From an uncultured Pseudomonadota bacterium (lineage in GTDB: Bacteria; Pseudomonadota; Alphaproteobacteria; RF32; CAG-239), in assembly GCA_902763535.1 (NCBI GenBank), contig CACWSG010000005.1:1-64000 (forward strand): a stretch of 64,000 bases of DNA. Direction: 5' to 3'. This document shows, piece by piece, positions 62,569 through 64,000 of the stretch. The notes below the pieces were generated by a model, which saw only the letters and a program-made list of their open reading frames with translations, had not been told where the DNA came from and did not search any database. How positions within the stretch are numbered: position 1 is the first letter of the stretch; each line of letters opens with the position of its first letter. The position numbers and the translations under genes were made by a program.

Positions 62569-63348
62569 TTATTTTTCTTCGCCTTCGGCAATAATACCCT
62601 TTATCAATAAGAACTTTGGTGTTTTGCCGTTAAACGAATTGAGTTTCTTGGCCAAACTGACAGCTTCATTATCAATTTTTTCGACAAATACCGTTGTGTT
62701 CTTCTTGTCCATGGCTGCTTTTTTCGATGTTTCAGCTTCCTGTTCTTTGTTCTTGTCTATTTTAATTTCGGCCGGAGTCTGCATAATCTTATCCAAGATA
62801 TCCTGAGTCTCTTTGGAACGGCGATTTGTGTAGATGACATTCTGCTTGTTTGCCGGCAACATTGCCAAAACTTTTTCCAAATTACCCAATTGCTTATTTT
62901 TCTTGATTAAATTGATGTCATCAACCACCAAAATATCAATTTGGCTCAAATCAACCTTGGTTCCGTCAGCAACCTCCAATAACAAATCCGGAGCGCCGAT
63001 AATAACATTGGCCTCGTCTGCTGCCATATCTTCGCCCTCTTTGATGGCTGTTCCGTTGATTTCATGATATTTATTAAAAACAGCCAAGCAATCAGAGGTT
63101 TTGACTGCCATTTGAGAATTGGCGGTGATAATCAAAATATTTTTGACTTTTTTAGCATTGATAATATCCAACAAAGGCAACACATAAGACATTGTTTTGC
63201 CGCACCGAGCCGGAGCAATGGTGAAAATGTCGCGACCGGCCAAAATTGCCGGTATAACATCAGCCTGAACCGTGGTCGGCTCAGTTATTCCGTATTCGTC
63301 TATTGCTTGAACTGTTTGTTCGCTTAAACCTAATTCTCTAAAATTCAT
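62569..63348 (-). CDS. truncated DEAD-box helicase-like protein with degenerate motifs
   Basis: The 259-residue protein contains only the first RecA-like domain of a DEAD-box RNA helicase. The Q motif region GITEPTTVQADVIP and the P-loop APARCGKTMSYVLPLLD are present, but motif I lacks the usual TGSGKT, motif II is VVDDINL instead of DEAD, and motif III (SAT) is YTN. No helicase C-terminal domain follows; the end is a Lys/Glu-rich region and a short helix. ATP-driven unwinding is unlikely. ATG 63348 has AAGG nine bases upstream. Confidence 0.75.
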   Translation of the reverse strand: MNFRELGLSEQTVQAIDEYGITEPTTVQADVIPAILAGRDIFTIAPARCGKTMSYVLPLLDIINAKKVKNILIITANSQMAVKTSDCLAVFNKYHEINGTAIKEGEDMAADEANVIIGAPDLLLEVADGTKVDLSQIDILVVDDINLIKKNKQLGNLEKVLAMLPANKQNVIYTNRRSKETQDILDKIMQTPAEIKIDKNKEQEAETSKKAAMDKKNTTVFVEKIDNEAVSLAKKLNSFNGKTPKFLLIKGIIAEGEEK

Positions 63349-63367
63349 AACCATTTACCTTTCCAAA

Positions 63368-63730
63368 TTACACACGACCATATACATCCTCAAAGCGAAC
63401 TATATCATCTTCATCCAAAAGATCACCCGTCTGCACCTCAATAAAAGTCATAACCTTATCCGAATCGTTCTCAATTCTGTGTTTTGTTTCAACCGGAATA
63501 TATACTGCATCATCTTTTTTGACATTAATCTTTTTATCACCAATGGTAACAACAGCCTGACCATCGGCGATAATCCAATGCTCGGCTCGGTGATGATGAA
63601 GTTGCAACGACAATTGTGCATGAGGTTTTACGCAAATTTTTTTAACGCAATAACCGGTGGAAGTCTCCAGTACTTCCCAAGTTCCCCAAGGACGATTGTC
63701 CGAAGCACCTTTTTGATATGTTGTAGTCAT
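63368..63730 (-). CDS. mannose-6-phosphate isomerase-type cupin protein
   Basis: The 120-residue protein corresponds to the C-terminal cupin domain of type II phosphomannose isomerase/GDP-mannose pyrophosphorylase. It has NRPWGTWEVLETSTGYCVK, LSLQLHHHRAEHWIIADGQA with metal-binding His, IPVETKHRIEN and FIEVQTGDLLDEDDIVRFED. As a stand-alone domain it could isomerise mannose- and fructose-6-phosphate for surface polysaccharides. ATG 63730 follows AAGGAATAAAA; the longer frame to 63829 is rejected. Confidence 0.85.
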   Translation of the reverse strand: MTTTYQKGASDNRPWGTWEVLETSTGYCVKKICVKPHAQLSLQLHHHRAEHWIIADGQAVVTIGDKKINVKKDDAVYIPVETKHRIENDSDKVMTFIEVQTGDLLDEDDIVRFEDVYGRV

Positions 63731-63760
63731 TTTTATTCCTTGATAAATTTTGTTTTTCAC

Positions 63761-63789
63761 TTGATGTATATGAATATAGATAATATAAG
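63761..63789 (+). promoter_or_regulatory. promoter of the GAF-domain gene
   Basis: TTGATG (63761-63766), 17 bases, TATAAG (63784-63789), 27 bases before the start codon. Confidence 0.45.
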
Positions 63790-63815
63790 TAAAAACGCAA
63801 GGCAAAAAAAATAAA

Positions 63816-64000
63816 ATGGTAAAAAGCATGAATCCGCCTATGATTAATAAAGCTGCTCAAGTAGCTGAACTGTTGAAAGATATAATCAACGGCACTCTTG
63901 GCGTATCTGAAAAATTAAACGAAGCAATGAAAACTATCGCCGAAGGTATGGGAGCGGATGGTTCATCATGCTATTTAGCCATTGATGATAATTATATTGA
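63816..64000 (+). CDS. GAF domain protein, partial; possible PtsP-like EI-Ntr
   Basis: The frame from ATG 63816 (or 63828) runs to the window end, giving about 61 residues. The segment LGVSEKLNEAMKTIAEGMGA followed by DGSSCYLAIDDNYI is the start of a GAF domain. A phosphoenolpyruvate-protein phosphotransferase of the nitrogen PTS (PtsP) starts this way in many alphaproteobacteria, but other GAF proteins do too; the rest of the gene lies outside the window. Confidence 0.5.
   Translation, partial: MVKSMNPPMINKAAQVAELLKDIINGTLGVSEKLNEAMKTIAEGMGADGSSCYLAIDDNYI

Noticed and set aside
1..64000. CRISPR arrays, insertion sequences, prophage or integrase genes
   Set aside because: No regularly spaced direct repeats, transposase or phage proteins were seen in the window.

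Overview
The window is a gene-dense, AT-rich stretch of a bacterial chromosome, most likely from an alphaproteobacterium. Direct signs are a GAAC-N7-GAAC LexA-type box in front of recA, an alphaproteobacterial-style flagellin, LpxI rather than LpxH in lipid A synthesis, a gatCAB operon, the sfsA-map pair and a CTTGCA-N17-CTATAT heat-shock promoter before dnaK. A fermentative L-lactate dehydrogenase together with the base composition fits a host-associated (gut-type) lineage; that placement is inference.

Layout. 1-4.1 kb: a partial cupin gene, a flavodoxin-like redox operon, TSCPD and flavodoxin genes, sfsA-map. 4.1-6.3 kb: orphan small membrane proteins and TspO. 6.4-11.2 kb: a TerB-like protein, alaS, ldh. 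11.4-15 kb: acpP and mltG followed by five genes for acyl-carrier-protein-like proteins, most lacking the phosphopantetheine serine. 15-24 kb: ybjN-like gene, lgt, a degenerate GGDEF protein, queA, DUF362, fabI-gatCAB. 24-30.8 kb: yihY, SOS-controlled recA, a flagellin gene flanked by palindromic repeats, dnaK. 30.8-37 kb: gpsA, sufE-sucC-sucD-comF (both Suc subunits altered at key residues), an acetyltransferase and an M14 peptidase. 37-57.5 kb: a long minus-strand envelope block: pyrH-frr-uppS-cdsA-rseP-bamA-lpxD-fabZ, then ychF, trmL, pal, cpoB-tilS-smpB, lpxA, lpxI-lpxB-comEC, with tRNA-Leu(CAG) and uppP upstream. 57.5-64 kb: response regulator, M23 peptidase, xseA, DHFR-thyA, a possible structured RNA, a truncated DEAD-box-like protein, a mannose-6-phosphate-isomerase-type cupin and the start of a GAF protein.

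How the genes work together. The core is envelope biogenesis: lipid A (lpxA/D/I/B, fabZ), outer-membrane assembly (bamA, rseP, pal, cpoB), undecaprenyl carrier (uppS, uppP), phospholipid (cdsA, gpsA), lipoprotein (lgt) and peptidoglycan (mltG, M23, M14). Fatty-acid supply is represented by acpP, fabI and fabZ. Translation genes (alaS, gatCAB, map, smpB, frr, ychF, tilS, trmL, queA) are scattered among them.

Most unusual: (1) the cluster of serine-less ACP-like proteins at 12.8-14.9 kb; (2) a class of orphan genes that share a (T)TATTAA(A)TT-type leader and no Shine-Dalgarno; (3) a nine-G tract inside a promoter spacer at 48.07 kb; (4) several apparent pseudoenzymes (SucCD, DEAD-box, GGDEF); (5) a flagellin with a pectate-lyase-like insert and a frameshift, bracketed by modular palindromes.
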